A DNA stretch of 64,000 bases from Branchiostoma floridae (GCF_000003815.2 NC_049989.1:7078734-7142733), one strand, 5' to 3'; counted from the stretch's first letter, positions 1 to 12,336 are shown. Numbers and translations are program-made. Notes: generated by a model from the letters alone, not told the origin.

Positions 1-209
1 GGTCATTCGGTCCAGGAACGGCGGAGATGAATCACTTTGAAGATTTGACAGGAGAAAGAAAGAAACATTACGAATACAATATATTTCACCATACTATGTA
101 TGGCTGAAATATAATAAGACATTTGCACCACAACTACCATTCCAGTACATGTGTATAAAGAAATTCATATCAAAGAAAACTAATCAGTCCTAAGATGTTT
201 GTTGCTGAC

Positions 210-3200
210 CTTGATCTTGATGCTGTGCTTGCTGAAGGCTCTAGTCCTGAGCAGCTGCAGGATACAGTGCACTGGGAGGTACCCGGTGTTGTGGGCGCTC
301 AGACTGGGGGTCACAGGGACAGTCACTGCATGGGCTGTAATCACCTGGGGAACAGAGAAATACATTAGTTCATACAAAAGTAGACAATGTACAAATTTGT
401 TAACATTAACTAGTACATACATGTTAAAAGAAAATAATGTAGGGAGTGTATGTCATGATTGATGGTATTGAAGTTTTTACAACAAACACAAATTCAGAGT
501 GGCATTTGCACTATGCATATGTACTTTGCAAGTCTTCTTTTCTTGGTAAATTGAGAAGATCTGTACCTGTTCAGGGAACACTTCTTGTGTGAAGATTGTC
601 TTCAGTCTGGCCAGGGAGTTTCTGCTGGAGATCTGGAAAATACACTATACATTTAAAAACACAGACTACAAATCTTAGTACAGACAAACATAGCTTTTGA
701 TTCTTTATAATCATGGCTACATTTACAGCGATTCGGCTATCTTGACCCTTATTCAACCACAATACACTCAATTTCAATAAGATTTCTACAAGGTCACACA
801 AGAAGGGTGCAAATGAAATTTCTTCCACCCACCTTCATCCCTAGAGTGTTGGACACCAGGTCAGTGATGGCCCCTATCTGATTGCTGTGGAAGTGCAGTG
901 CTACCAACAGTAAGGTCTCTCCACAGGAGGCACTGCCTCTGCAAGAACACACCATTGGTTAGGGGCTGAAATGTTGGAGAACTAATTGTACATCAGATGT
1001 GATACGCAAACACATTATACTTTTATCATTTGACAGGTAGTTCCTACTACCAAGAGAATTTCAGCAAAATCTATTCCGAAGTAAAGATGTTTGGAGTCAA
1101 CCACACTGCATAAATGTGAAAAAAAAAACTTTCTTTTCACTTGGAGAATTGAAGACTAGAGAAACAAGGTAGAGTTTAGGGAGAGAGAATATCTAGAGGC
1201 ATTTCAAACAAGACTTAGTAAACAAACAATGGAGAAGTACAAGTTAGTGTGTCCTTACTGTGGTAGGCTAGCCGTCTCCTTCACCAGTTGTTTGAGCCAT
1301 TCTGCTGCCTGTTTTTCCTGCTCCAGGCCCATCAGCAGGTGTGGTGATGCCAGCAGGGCACACAGAGACAGGCACTGTAACCGGTCACCTGCGGGCACCC
1401 GTGGTACAGGACTGGTGATCACATTTAACAGGCACTGGGATTCCTCCTCACTCAACCTGAGGACACAGCATTCACCAAAAAAAAAAAAAATTCATATCCA
1501 AAACAAACAGGTTGCATATGCATACAGTCTAAATTACTATCTAATGATGGCATAATACATAACAGAATTTAGTGCTGTGTAGCAAAAAGAAAACAGACCT
1601 GAAAAAAATCAGTGAACCGGATTTTGGACCGAATAGAAAATGACCAGATCACATTGGCAGGGGTTTACATGCTTTTGACCAAAAAGGCATATACAATAAA
1701 TTTCTTCAGCTTTTAAGATGACAGAACCTATACTGATTCATATACATGTACAAGCTGCATTAAACATCAAGTTGTACAATAGACTAAATAATGGGGAAAA
1801 AGATCTAAGTTATATGTTCATTCTGGCAGTGAGTAGAGCATACTTGAGCCCAGCTATCCCCTTGAGTGCACAGTAGAGCCTGAGCAGTGCGCTGGCCTGG
1901 ACAGCCCTCTGGCTGGGGATACAGGCGTCTCCGGACTCCCTGCAGGGCAGGATGGACTGCAGCTGCTGCAGCAGGGTCTTCCGCAGTCTCTGCACGACGG
2001 AGACGTTCCATCCTCGGGAGTGCTGGCGAGCAAAAAAGACTGGTGGTTACATGTATGTGAAGGCATTTTAATGGTGCTAAACAATAATATGCATAAGCAT
2101 AAGCATAAAGGATTGCAGAAGTGAACATTTCATCTAAATATCAGTTCTTTGCTCTTTCCTCGGGTTCAGTCAAAATTAGATCAAGACTAATTTGTCCCAA
2201 TTTGAGATATCTTTTTTTTTCCTTTAGTCTCTTAGTCAGAGTGCTGGTATACATGGATACAGGACTTCGGGGTGACAAACTCCAATCTGTCATGCTGGAC
2301 AGGAACTTGTGGACAGCCTGGTGTCATCTGTTTGAGGATGAACTGAGCTAAAGCTGATAAATAGTACTATTTAAGTGAAATAATGGCTCTTTCCCTACCT
2401 TCTGAGCATTTCTGAGGAAGGCAGCTAGCCAGGCCCTGACCCTGCTGTCACTCCCCAGCAGCACCCCGCTCACAAACGCTACAATCTCACTGCACACGTC
2501 ACAGGAGTCCGGGCTCAGGTGGTCCAAGGTCAAGGTCACAGCAAGGTCAGGAAGGGCACAGTGTTCTACCTGGGTACGAAAGCAGTGGAAACAGATAAGT
2601 TATGACCGAAGGATGACAGTCTTTTAATACATGACATCAGGGTTATAGCCAGCACCCGTCCTTCGAAACGTTGGAAAAAAATGTTGCCCATTCCGTCCTC
2701 TGTGACGGACAAAATCGATATATTATATCGTATTCCTTGTGTAATTTTTCATCAAAACAAATGCCATTGAACAGCTAAGTCTACCAGCAAAACTTACACC
2801 TCAAAATGCAGGAAATAAAGTTTCAAAGGTGCTAGATTTAATTTCCAGGGAGTATATGCCCCTGGATGGCACTTGATAAGATTCAAAATCAAGGGGACGG
2901 AAAATGATTTTAAGCTGGCTACAACCCTGCATGACAGTGATTTATAACTAATGTTAAGGGCTGCAGTATCTTTCGGGTCCTACGGTACACATTTTTGTAA
3001 GCTGTTATATCTGCGTATCAGAAGAGCACATTGAACAACCGACAATACACTATACCTATTGATAAGAGTAGAGGCATGACTGCATGTGTGTGATAGGTTC
3101 AAACCTATCAGCTCCTAGCATAACTTGTACTTACCAGCTCTAAGTGTAGAACTGGTATATTAGCTTTGCCATAAGGTAAGTTACTGGTAATGATGAAGAT

Positions 3201-5705
3201 GAAATTTTGAAAAGCAGACACAATGTACTGCATCTAAAGGCTGCTAGACTGTTTTATGGAGCTTACCAGCATGCCTCGGACAGTGGCTGCATGTGAAGGG
3301 TGCATGACAAGCAGCTGTCTCAGCACAGCTGTTCTGCGCCTGCCCTCCATACTGTCATCCTCCAGGTGCTGGGCCTTAGATACCAGGGAAAGGGACACTG
3401 GGGGCAAAACATATGGTTTGGTTTATTTATTCATTTATGAATCTTCAGGAGAGTCCCTTCAGTTAATGTAACTGATTTCCAAGGGAGCCCTTACATGTAC
3501 AAGTACTATAACTCATGGCATTGAACAACTTTGCTTCAATGCTTTAAAAATCTTTATATCATATAATATGTTACTGTCGTAATGACTTGAGTATTTGTCT
3601 TACATTCCATAGGCCCTGAGACTGACCTCAAACTACGCCATACCAAAGAGCTTTTAAACAAATGGCACAAGTCTCAAGTCTCACCAAAAAAAAAACGAGA
3701 TTGGAGCTGCCCTTATAAGTACCATATGGAAAGAGTTAGAAAACTTAACAAGGGAAGGAGAAAATAGAGGAAACAAGCTGTGTAGTAACATATTCAATGA
3801 CATCCTACCTTCATGGAAGCTATCTGGTGCATTGGCGACCAGCCTGCCTAACAGCCACAGTCCATTCTTGACCCTGAGTAACCCCTCTGCTACCTTGCTG
3901 ATGGGCAGGAGGGTGGGGAGTTCTAAAATACCAACAGTTACGCAAGGAGTTTAGTACAGAAACATGTGAAGAAGTTCTGTTGACAAAAGCAATGAAATTC
4001 TGTCAGTACATGCCGTAACACCAAAGCTGGAATAAACTGCTACAGTCAAACCTGTGCAAAAAGACCACCCAGGGTAGCAATAAAATCTGGTCTGTGTGGA
4101 CAGGATGTCACTATACTATAGAAGATTTTTTGGAAATGGGAAAAATTATCTACAGGACAACCAAAAAGTGGTTTCATGTAGAGGTGGTCACTTGAACAGG
4201 TTTAAGTTTAATTGTACATTTTGGTCATCATGTACATGTAGAGGAGGCCACTTGTATAGGCTGGACTGTACATTTTGTGAAACTACTGACCAGCCTGTGC
4301 CACACACAGCACATCCGCTATCTCCTCCAGATGGGACTGACTCTCAAACAGTTCACAGGGACGCACATAGAACTTTGCTTCTGAGCTCTCCGCCTGCAAA
4401 ATAAAGCAACATATGAAATTAATTTGTTTTTCATCTCTATGATCATAAGCCCAAAAACTTCATAGCCCTGTCAGCTGTACTATAAACTTCTCTACATCAG
4501 TACTGTACATACATGTATCTATACAGATGCTATGATACATGTAAATTGTAAATGTTACTGAGAGTATAAAAAAGTAACCAGCTCTAGCAAAGTAATCACA
4601 GACTAAGTTTACACCTGAACAAGTGCATTTTAAGATTATAAGAATATGAGCATGATTTATAAATCTAAAGATACAATTACACTTTAATAATATGGCACTA
4701 GAAGTGGTATGCTTGAGACATGATTTACCAGCCCCATCAGAATGAGCAGTTCCCTCAGCACCAGTCGGAGGCGGCTGGCTGCATCGCTGCGCTCAAACTC
4801 CAGGGCCAGGCCTGCCTGGGACGTCAGGGCGCTCTCCAGCTCTGATCCTCCCAACTTGGACCTGAGAAATAATAGAAAAATACATGGTATACACAACGTT
4901 ACTGATAATGCTCATTTTCTTTATTGTTGTCTAGTCTTGTCAATCAGCTAGTTGGTCAGTTATGACACAGTGACACCCTCTGGATGTACAGCGCTGCGCC
5001 TCTGGCCATACCCTGTATGAGCCCCATAGCCATAGACTTCCCATACAATATATGTGTGTGTGCATGCATGAGATTAACATTAGACAAATAATGTTAGATG
5101 TTATGTGTATTTGTGTGTGAGCAGGCATTCAAGTGTGAGCGAGAGATTGCTGCTGCTGCTTATTAAAGTTGTAGCCACAGTGCTGAACAAAAATAAAAGG
5201 GCAACTCCCTGATATGCTATCAATTTTGACTCTTGGTGTTTGCATTACAATAATAGTACACATTATAGATACAAGTGCATATCGCGTGCAGTACAATAAT
5301 GATGCGCACGTTGGCGCTTCTTCACAATGACATACCAGCGTACTTCAAAAACATATTATGCATCAAGCACTGATCACAATAGCTGGTGATACTACTTAAA
5401 TCTAACCTGATTGCTTGTTCTTTTCTTGCATCTTGCTCCAACGCGTGGAAGTCCACGGACAAAAGGGCAACGATTGAGTTCACTGGTTCGTGTGAAGAGA
5501 GGAGCTTCAGGATAGTTTTACGGTTCTGGGCCCAGCGCTGGCTACCGTCCATGGCCGCGCAGAGTGACATTCTCACCAGGCAAGGCAGCAGGCAACGGAC
5601 TTCTTCTTCTGAAAGAGTCGCCATCAGATCGACGTCGACGCCGTACACGGCCTGGAAAGACCGCGGAGTCACTGCCATCGGCACAACTCGTCTGGGCGCC
5701 GCCAT
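210..5705 (-). CDS. INTS2: Integrator complex subunit 2, 5' eleven coding exons (partial)
   Basis: INTS2 is a scaffold subunit of the nuclear Integrator complex, which cleaves snRNA and paused Pol II transcripts. Exons in order on the minus strand: 5705-5407, 4861-4729, 4393-4291, 3922-3809, 3397-3267, 2569-2399, 2022-1844, 1456-1259, 938-833, 632-567, 344-210. All have AG acceptors and GT donors, phases agree throughout, and the 1635 nt give 545 residues. Landmarks resembling human INTS2 are LLPCLVRMSLCA and NSIVALLSVDFHALEQDA (exon 1), ASALLRLYCALKGIAGLK (exon 7), RLKTIFTQEVFPEQ (exon 10) and ITAHAVTVPVT (exon 11). Human INTS2 is about 1200 residues, so roughly the N-terminal half is here and the rest lies left of the window. 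The ATG at 5705 is the only Met before the conserved region. Introns hold a hAT-like and a pogo-like element. No frame damage seen. Confidence 0.95.
2638..2939. mobile_element. hAT-like non-autonomous DNA transposon (MITE)
   Basis: Inverted ends CAGGGTTATAGCCAGC and GCTGGCTACAACCCTG bound about 300 bp with no coding capacity. The flanks catgacat (2630-2637) and catgacag (2940-2947) match at 7 of 8 bases, as expected for an 8-bp hAT target duplication. It lies in the INTS2 intron between exons 5 and 6. A diverged relative is at 37345-37691. Confidence 0.75.
4043..4268. mobile_element. Degenerate pogo/Tigger-like MITE
   Basis: It starts CAGTCAAACCTGTG and ends with the diverged inverted copy AGGCTGGACTG, flanked by TA on both sides. 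The interior repeats GACCACC/GGTCAC-type words as in the better copies at 16865 and 18647. It lies within an INTS2 intron. Confidence 0.6.
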
Positions 5706-5944
5706 TTTTGTTTTCTCCTATGGGAAGACCACATAGGGATGAAGTACATACTGCATGGTTATAAAGAAAACATACTTTAAAAAATCTGAATCAAATGGTT
5801 TTGCTTCCATGAATCAACACAAATGCATTTCAACTTATCCTTTTAAAATTTTTTATTCTAATTTTACTGAAAATGGTATAGTACGTATCTTTATAAATAA
5901 TTTTCAGAATTGTGCGACATATGTGGACTTGTAAAGTTTCCATC
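5706..5944. promoter_or_regulatory. Bidirectional promoter between INTS2 and MED31
   Basis: Only 239 bp separate the two start codons, which face away from each other, so both 5' UTRs and core promoters must sit here or reach into the first exons. The stretch is AT-rich and I see no convincing TATA box at a sensible distance. Both products serve Pol II transcription (Integrator and Mediator), which makes shared control plausible, but that is inference. Confidence 0.6.
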
Positions 5945-7961
5945 ATGGCGTCCAGCAGGGGAAAAGGTGAGAGAAAATCGTTTAGTTTTCTTCCCCAAGA
6001 TAACTAGATACTGAATGCAAACGATATCTTACTAATGTAAAATATGATTTGTCGTTAAACTAGTGAAGGTATAAGCCCAGGTGCTTTGCAAACAACGGAA
6101 TCTAAAAAGACGTATGCATCCGGGTAGAAGGGGGAGGGGGGCGAAAAATTGGGTATAATATTTTGTTGACAAATTAATCTTTTTTTCTTGTGGTGTAAAA
6201 TAGACGGTATCATAACGACTGTACTTTAAACCACTGTTAGATAAGAGCTACAGTATTTTCTAACAGCACTCAGTCATATATTATGTTGCCAGGAATTTAA
6301 AACAAAACTCCTACCTGGCTGAAAACACTGTTCATATCAGATTTAATATTTCCCAATCTCATCCCTTATCTGTGTTGTTTATATTGTTGATACAGAATCA
6401 GCTGAGCAGGCCAAGCTGAGGTTTCAGGTGGAACTGGAGTTTGTGCAGTGTCTGGCCAACCCCAACTACCTGAACTGTATGTAAACATCACTAGATATGT
6501 AATGTCAGATATCTGTTGTTTCATTCTGTTAGGTTGAAGTGTGTTAACATGATCCTGGCATTCCACATTTTCATAGTTTATGCCTGTGAGTCTGTGCTTG
6601 GACTTAACATCTACTGTCACATTGCTTGCCATCATAAACCCTTTGGCAGATTCAAGTAATTGTGTGTGAGCAACAGGAATTTTGAGTACAAATATGTCAA
6701 AGGTGAAGGCCCTTCAGGCCTCTTGTAAAAAAAATGTAAACATTCCACCATTTTGTAGGTGACAATTACTTGTGGACATAGTTACGCAAATGGAAACAAT
6801 TGTTGAGACAAGGCAGTTTATGTCCCTAGGACCTTTACCTTTGACATATTACCTATGATTCCTGTCGCTGTCTCATGTGTACATAAACGTGCATCAGAGA
6901 AAAGGTTTATTGCCTCGAATTTAGTATTTTTCAAAATCTTATACCACTATTTACATGATACATGTAGTTTCTCCACTTAAATACAATGTAGTTCATTGAT
7001 GAGGATTTGAAGTTGAGTTTTACTTGGAAACATGCTGCTAGGACAAAAGGTCATGAATAAAATGTATTTGGTATTTTATGTTATTGAACTACTAGACAGC
7101 CACCTTATATTTATGATACAGAATACAAAGGGCATGTCATATTTAACACTTGAAAATACATAGCCGGTAACATGTTTTCTTGATTGCAGTTCTTGCCCAG
7201 AGGGGATATTTCAAAGACCAGACATTCATCAACTACCTGAAGTACCTTCTGTACTGGAAGCAGCCTGAATATGCCAAGTATCTTAAGTAAGTAGGAATTA
7301 GTGGTGTCTTGAATCTAGAGGTCCTTGGATCATATTCATAACCTGGTGACATCAGTTCGTTTACAGGGGCTTCCATACTCCCGTCCTAGTTAGAAATGGG
7401 GAGTATTGGAGCCCTAAACTAACGAAAATGGCACCCAGGCTATCAAATTGTGCAGGTCCCAATCTTGTTCCCTTGGGAAAGGTACATGTAGTTCGACATT
7501 AGTTTCCTTACTCCACTTGTATAGGACATGAAGTTGAGGTCGTACGTTTCAGGGCAGCCACTCCTCCAGTATGCTATAGAATCCTCCACATTAATTAGTG
7601 TAGGGGTCCTTCCCAGTGTGAGTAGATCAACCCTATCAGTCTGTCTTATGCATCTTGTACTTACCGTACATAGATGATATGTTATGCCTTAAAGTGCTGG
7701 TAACAGCAGGTTATAGTTTATACATACAAACAAACATCTTCTCTCTCCAGATATCCGCAGTGCTTACACATGGTGGAACTACTGCAGTATGAAGCCTTCA
7801 GGAAGGAGTTAGTGAACTCACAGTGTACAAAGTTCATAGATGACCAGCAGGTCCTCCACTGGCAACATTACACCAGGAAGAGGATGAGGCTCCAGCAGGC
7901 TGCAGCATCACTGGGCCAACAGATGGCTCAACAACCAGATCAACAGGGACCTGCATCATAA
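5945..7961 (+). CDS. MED31: Mediator complex subunit 31
   Basis: MED31 (Soh1) is a small, very conserved subunit of the Mediator middle module that links transcription factors to RNA polymerase II. Four exons, 5945-5966, 6396-6476, 7190-7286 and 7751-7961, join in phase to 411 nt, coding for 136 residues (human about 131). Recognisable stretches are FVQCLANPNYLNFLAQRGYF, NYLKYLLYWKQPEYAKYLKY and LHWQHYTRKRMRLQQA. Exon 1 codes only for a short divergent start (MASSRGK). The Gln-rich tail after the conserved block is typical of the family. The gene is divergent from INTS2. A foldback element begins 16 bp after the stop, so it would lie in the 3' UTR. Confidence 0.96.
7439..7580 (+). repeat. Degenerate SINE body fragment
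   Basis: The words CCCTTGGGAAAGG and a following TTTCCTTACTCCACTTG stretch resemble the central body of the intact SINE at 24076-24565 (CCCTTGGGAAAGGCACTTTA, then TTTCCTCACTTTACTCAAGTG). No tRNA-like head is left. It lies in the last MED31 intron. Confidence 0.45.
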
Positions 7962-7976
7962 CTATAGGGGTGGGTT

Positions 7977-8075
7977 AGCCTGGTACTCAACCATATTATA
8001 CTTTATAGCTCCTGAGTCTTTGGGATAGGACAGCAGAGACTCATCAGGAGCTATAATATGGCTGGATACTAGGCT
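7977..8075. mobile_element. Foldback MITE in MED31 3' flank
   Basis: Inverted arms run from AGCCTGGTACTCAACCATAT to the complementary ATATGGCTGGATACTAGGCT, with further pairing inward (TATAGCTCCTGA/TCAGGAGCTATA). The whole unit is about 99 bp. Its termini resemble those of the element at 9140. Confidence 0.65.
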
Positions 8076-9139
8076 GGGCGTGGATGACTGGACTGGACTG
8101 GAATATCACTTTGGATTGGTAAAAACAAAAACTAAACCTTAGTGGACCAGTTAAGGACTGGGACAAAAAAAGTTCAAACTGGTACATTGAACACATAGAC
8201 TAAAACAAAAAAACAGATGCATGTACCTAGATTATTACATGTACTTTGCCCCATTATTTCTCTTGGGCCTAGATATCAACATAAGAATAGGACAAAAAGA
8301 AAACTTATGGGGCAGAGCTGAACTTGTGTTAACCTACTACTAGCATATGATAAGGGGTCTGTCTCTCAACATGTGACAGACCTGGACCTGAACCAGATCT
8401 GGACCCGAAACTAGAAAGTTTCAATGGGGGTAGGTTCCAGGTACTAGCGACCGCCTCCAACTTTCTGCAGCCTGCCTGCTGGAAAGGCAGCTGCATTAGA
8501 ACTGCAGGGATGTGGCTCAAGATGCTTCATCAATGTGTGAAGAAGGCAGATTTATTTTTTTTTTATTTTTGCAACCGACATGCCTAACAACAGATTGTGA
8601 AATATACATTCAGCAAAAGGAGGAAAGAATGGGAGAAACATAATAGTGTTGTGTAAAGGTGCTTATGGTAACGTGTTGTTACTGATGTGCTCTCTGGTAG
8701 CTATCTGGTTCATATTGTTAAGTACATGTACATGTACAGATATATTTAAAATATTGGACAAGTACACATGTATCTTCAATAGGAACCCATGTGTATGAGA
8801 TGGTGTCCCAGGAAAGTGCTCCTGTTGTATATACTCCATGTCCATTATTGTGATTTTATATCATTAATCGTGAAAGGTCTAACCATAATTTCTGTGAAAT
8901 TCAATCTTGTATGTGTATGTTGTACAGTAATGTGTATTGAGAAAGTTATTAGATTGATAAAATAGCTCTGTGCACATTCATTATGTAACTGCATTTAAAT
9001 TATTAACTTTTATTCATCTAGTACACTTTGTATCATCATAAAAGAAGACATTATGGTAGAAATAACATATAAATGTATATCTTGTGTTTCACTACCTTTT
9101 GAAAAGATTTTCAACATATGGACTCCGACCAGATTCTTT
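8076..9139. other. Gene-free stretch, probably MED31 3' UTR and intergenic DNA
   Basis: No exon-like frame seen. AT-rich, with repeated ACATGTAC words (for example 8728-8740). It may include the MED31 3' UTR, but I found no decisive AATAAA signal. Confidence 0.4.
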
Positions 9140-9248
9140 AGCCTGGGTACCATCCCATTTCTACCGGGGCTCCTTACACTCACTTCCCTAAAAAAATAGG
9201 GGTAGCGAGTGTAAGGAGCCCCGGTAGAATACGGATGGTACTCAGGCT
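9140..9248. mobile_element. Foldback MITE with long near-perfect arms
   Basis: The left arm begins AGCCTGGGTACCATCCCATT and continues through CTACCGGGGCTCCTTACACTC. The right arm is its reverse complement, ending GGATGGTACTCAGGCT. Arms are about 45 bp around a loop of about 20 nt. It carries no coding capacity and has the same AGCCTGG terminus as the element at 7977. Confidence 0.75.
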
Positions 9249-9704
9249 ACAGATTCTTATGCAGGGAAGAAAAAGCGATCTCCCCAGCAAAAGATCCTAG
9301 TTCATATGTTGAAGATTGTGAATAGGCACTCCCCTCAAAAATGAATGTCTCCACTCCCAGAAGGCCTGCAAAGGAGGCTATAGATTGCATAATCAAGGTC
9401 TATCCATGTCAGTCAGGGGTTTCACAGCTTGGCTTTTTGGTTGTTGCCAAATTCTGTCTAGCATCTAAGCTGCATTTGTACTATACATGTTACTCATACA
9501 GGAAATAGATCACATGTAATGTAAGAAAAAAATGTGTTTACAGGCTCCATTGACTATAATTACTGTGGAGTTGAACACTAGTATACATAAGACAGAAGCA
9601 TGATGGCCTTGGACATTTCTTGCTTACATAGGCCAACTGTCCATCCTTGGGCATAGACCATGGCCTTGGACAAAACTTAAGTAAATAACTAATGGTGCCA
9701 TTCA

Positions 9705-11513
9705 CTAAACTGTCTCTGCTGCCTTTCCTTCTTTAATAGAGATGTTGCTTTCCTGCCTCTCAAAGAGGTCCAGATCTCTGCAAAACCATCCAAATGACAG
9801 TTTGTCCACTGTCACAGTAACAGGGTTCCATACAGAAAATGGCAGATCTGTTACGGACTCTTGGAAATGTTCCCCGCTGTCATCGTAACGGTACAGGTAG
9901 TCATGAAACTCCGAAGACCACTGGAACAAACTGCCGTACTGCCCAGTGGTGTACACATGGGACAGTCTGTTATGATCAGGACGCTTCTCTGTGGTCCCGT
10001 TTACTGGATTGTATAACATGGGTCTGGTGGCATTAGTTTTCCAAATGAGGATTTGGTTTCCGTACACACCAGCAGCTTTGACCTGCACTGCTGTATCCTC
10101 CACTGTGTTCCATACATTTGAGGTTGGGTCATAGAACTTGAATTTTAGGGTTTCACCGTCATTTTCCTTAGAGTCTTCACCCTCCTCAGAAAATAGACCT
10201 GTGTCTGTCGGGTCCATCCCCCCCAGAAGGTACAGGTTACCATGAGATACACATGCTTGTACTGTCATGGGAACATCAGGGCACGGACAGCATATTGTCC
10301 ATGTGTTTGTGTCTTCTGTGTACATTTCCACACTGGTTGGCTTGCCGTTCTGTTGTCCTCCTACCACGTACAGTCTCCCCTTTTCCACAGCAGAGATGTG
10401 ACCATAGCGCCCAACATGCATGTCAGGAAGCTCCTTCCATGTATCCTGGAGGAAGCTGTAGGTGTATGCACACCTTTGCACACCCTCAGGATTATTAATG
10501 TCTGTACTCCCACCAGTGACGTAAACAATGTCGCCTTCAACTGTAACAGACATCAGTGACAGCTTCTGGGGCATGCGTGTTACCTTCCTCCAGCTGTCAT
10601 CCTCTTCATCATAACATATCACATCACAGACTTCTGCTTTCTGGGTCTCTTGGTCCTGCTGACCAAAAAGGACAACGATTTCATGTGTAGCACAGCGGCG
10701 AATTTTCATCTGTTGATCGCACCTTCTTTCCTGCAAGTAGACCTGACTGTTTGTGATCATCTCCAAACATTCGTTTGCCTCCAGCACCAGTGGATGTTGC
10801 GCAAGTCTCTTCAGGGTGGACAGTCTCAAATGTGTCAGTCTCACGCAGTGCAGTACTCTTGGGAAACTGGGGAGGCGCTGTTGTGTGTTATGGTTCACCC
10901 ATTTCAAGACAGCGGTGAAAGTGTCTTCTTCACTTTTAATCACGAGTTCCTCACTGTCTAGTATCTCTTTCACTTCGTTCTCTCCCAGTTCCAAGAAACA
11001 GGGATCCTCCTTTGCGGAAGAGAACTGTGTGATGACCAAATTTCTGGCCCTGTCTAGCAGTGTCCAGCAGCAGACCGCTTTTGCTAGCACCATAACCCCG
11101 ATGCAGTTACATGTATCCAAGTGACTGTCTAGATACATTTCACATGCAGTTTGGATGGCAGAGAATTGCCACATGTTTGCAGCCAATAGCAAATCTTGTA
11201 CCCGTTCACCATCTACTTCCACCTCCCCTGTGTATAGATAGCCGACAAGTTTCCTTAGCTCTGCCATGCGGATTCCTGACAAACGTATTTCATCCTTTCC
11301 GAACTCCGACATTTCAGTCAAGAACATGGCCCTGAAGACGGGATTCTTCGCCAGAACAAGCCGGTGGCAAGGCAAGACGCCGTCGTCTACGCAAATATTT
11401 ACGTCAGTGAGTTTGGCGTCCCTCCAGAAGTCGTGAAAAGTCGCAAGGGAAGTCTGGGCGTAGTCGGCCTTTGTACAGCATAGGGGACTGTCGGCAGATG
11501 CCGTCTGCGTCCC
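9705..11513 (-). CDS. Kelch-like protein (BTB-BACK-Kelch), 5' end in assembly gap
   Basis: This is a probable substrate adaptor for a Cullin-3 ubiquitin ligase. The visible frame is about 600 codons with no intron. Order: BTB (from LTDVNICVDDGVLPCHRLVL through YLYTGEVEVDGE), BACK (from NCIGVMVLAKA through the VLKWVNHN motif), then a Kelch propeller with LYVVGG and LYLLGG blades and W-x-x-L spacing. The KLHL family commonly runs 550-650 residues, so only a short N-terminus is missing; it falls in or beyond the 100-N gap at 11514. The frame reads on past the gap to 11795, but the gap is a placeholder length, so that continuation means nothing. The orthologue among KLHLs is not assignable by eye. 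The C-terminal blades are weak (long acidic insert SEEGEDSKENDGE). Confidence 0.88.
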   Translation of the reverse strand, partial: GTQTASADSPLCCTKADYAQTSLATFHDFWRDAKLTDVNICVDDGVLPCHRLVLAKNPVFRAMFLTEMSEFGKDEIRLSGIRMAELRKLVGYLYTGEVEVDGERVQDLLLAANMWQFSAIQTACEMYLDSHLDTCNCIGVMVLAKAVCCWTLLDRARNLVITQFSSAKEDPCFLELGENEVKEILDSEELVIKSEEDTFTAVLKWVNHNTQQRLPSFPRVLHCVRLTHLRLSTLKRLAQHPLVLEANECLEMITNSQVYLQERRCDQQMKIRRCATHEIVVLFGQQDQETQKAEVCDVICYDEEDDSWRKVTRMPQKLSLMSVTVEGDIVYVTGGSTDINNPEGVQRCAYTYSFLQDTWKELPDMHVGRYGHISAVEKGRLYVVGGQQNGKPTSVEMYTEDTNTWTICCPCPDVPMTVQACVSHGNLYLLGGMDPTDTGLFSEEGEDSKENDGETLKFKFYDPTSNVWNTVEDTAVQVKAAGVYGNQILIWKTNATRPMLYNPVNGTTEKRPDHNRLSHVYTTGQYGSLFQWSSEFHDYLYRYDDSGEHFQESVTDLPFSVWNPVTVTVDKLSFGWFCRDLDLFERQESNISIKEGKAAETV

Positions 11514-11613
11514 NNNNNNNNNNNNNNNNNNNNNNNNNNNNNNNNNNNNNNNNNNNNNNNNNNNNNNNNNNNNNNNNNNNNNNNNNNNNNNNNNNNNNNN
11601 NNNNNNNNNNNNN
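11514..11613. other. Assembly gap (100 N)
   Basis: Exactly 100 N, a standard unknown-length placeholder. It hides the start of the Kelch-like gene. Confidence 0.99.
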
Positions 11614-11743
11614 TTGGAAGAATGCGCTAATGAAAGATGTTCGTGTGTAGTAATTAGATGAGAAAAAGTTAATTGGGTTTGTTGAACCTGGTTAGCATCT
11701 TGACACGTTTGCTTGCGCGAACTCTCGCCGTTTACGTAAGCAA

Positions 11744-11751
11744 TGACGTCA
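11744..11751. promoter_or_regulatory. CRE palindrome upstream of the Kelch-like gene
   Basis: TGACGTCA is a perfect full CRE/ATF site, about 230 bp (plus gap) upstream of the BTB frame on the minus strand. It is close enough to act as a promoter element; function is inferred from the motif only. Confidence 0.4.
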
Positions 11752-12259
11752 CTAGTAATAAGAGTGGATTCTCTATCTATTTTCGGACACCACATCAGGA
11801 GCTCATAATGTCACATTTACGCCTTGTTTTCACTTGACGATTGTAACTTTTTTTCCATAAAAGACGTAACTCTAGTGCAAGAGTCTGCAGCAAAGGAATG
11901 GCTCATTCCTCGAGTACATTGCGGTGCAATGCTGTAGTTATCAAAGGCTCACTACATACTCAAATCATGGTCAGGGACAACATTCACGTAACTCATACTG
12001 TATTTCAAAACAGCGGAGGCGGCTGTCAGCCACGAAGTGCCGACAAAAGGTCACATCCTGAGCCAAGTCCATGGACAATCAACATGAGTGATTGTTAACC
12101 TTTTCGACAAGGACCATCTCACGTATCGGGTTCCACTGCCTACGTCCATGCACCGTATCCATCATTCTTTAGTAGAGCCCTTTGTCACGACTTGCATGGG
12201 ACCGTTCAAAGTAAAACATACCGGAGGACTATCGAGAACTTTCCCCCTGAAGTTGGTAG

Positions 12260-12336
12260 CAAGGAGGTCAACCTCCTTGTCGGTAGGAAACGATGGCAGA
12301 GCTGGTAAAGTTTAAGCTTGACCTTAAACTTTACCA
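12260..12336. repeat. Two adjacent short hairpins
   Basis: 12260-12279 is CAAGGAGGT-CA-ACCTCCTTG. 12303-12336 is a 14-bp perfect stem, TGGTAAAGTTTAAG pairing with CTTAAACTTTACCA across a 6-nt loop. Both are perfect as written. Confidence 0.8.

Noticed and set aside
11614-11795. Extension of the Kelch-like frame through the N gap to an ATG at 11795
   Set aside because: The gap is a 100-N placeholder, so frame across it is arbitrary; the extension has no KLHL-like sequence.
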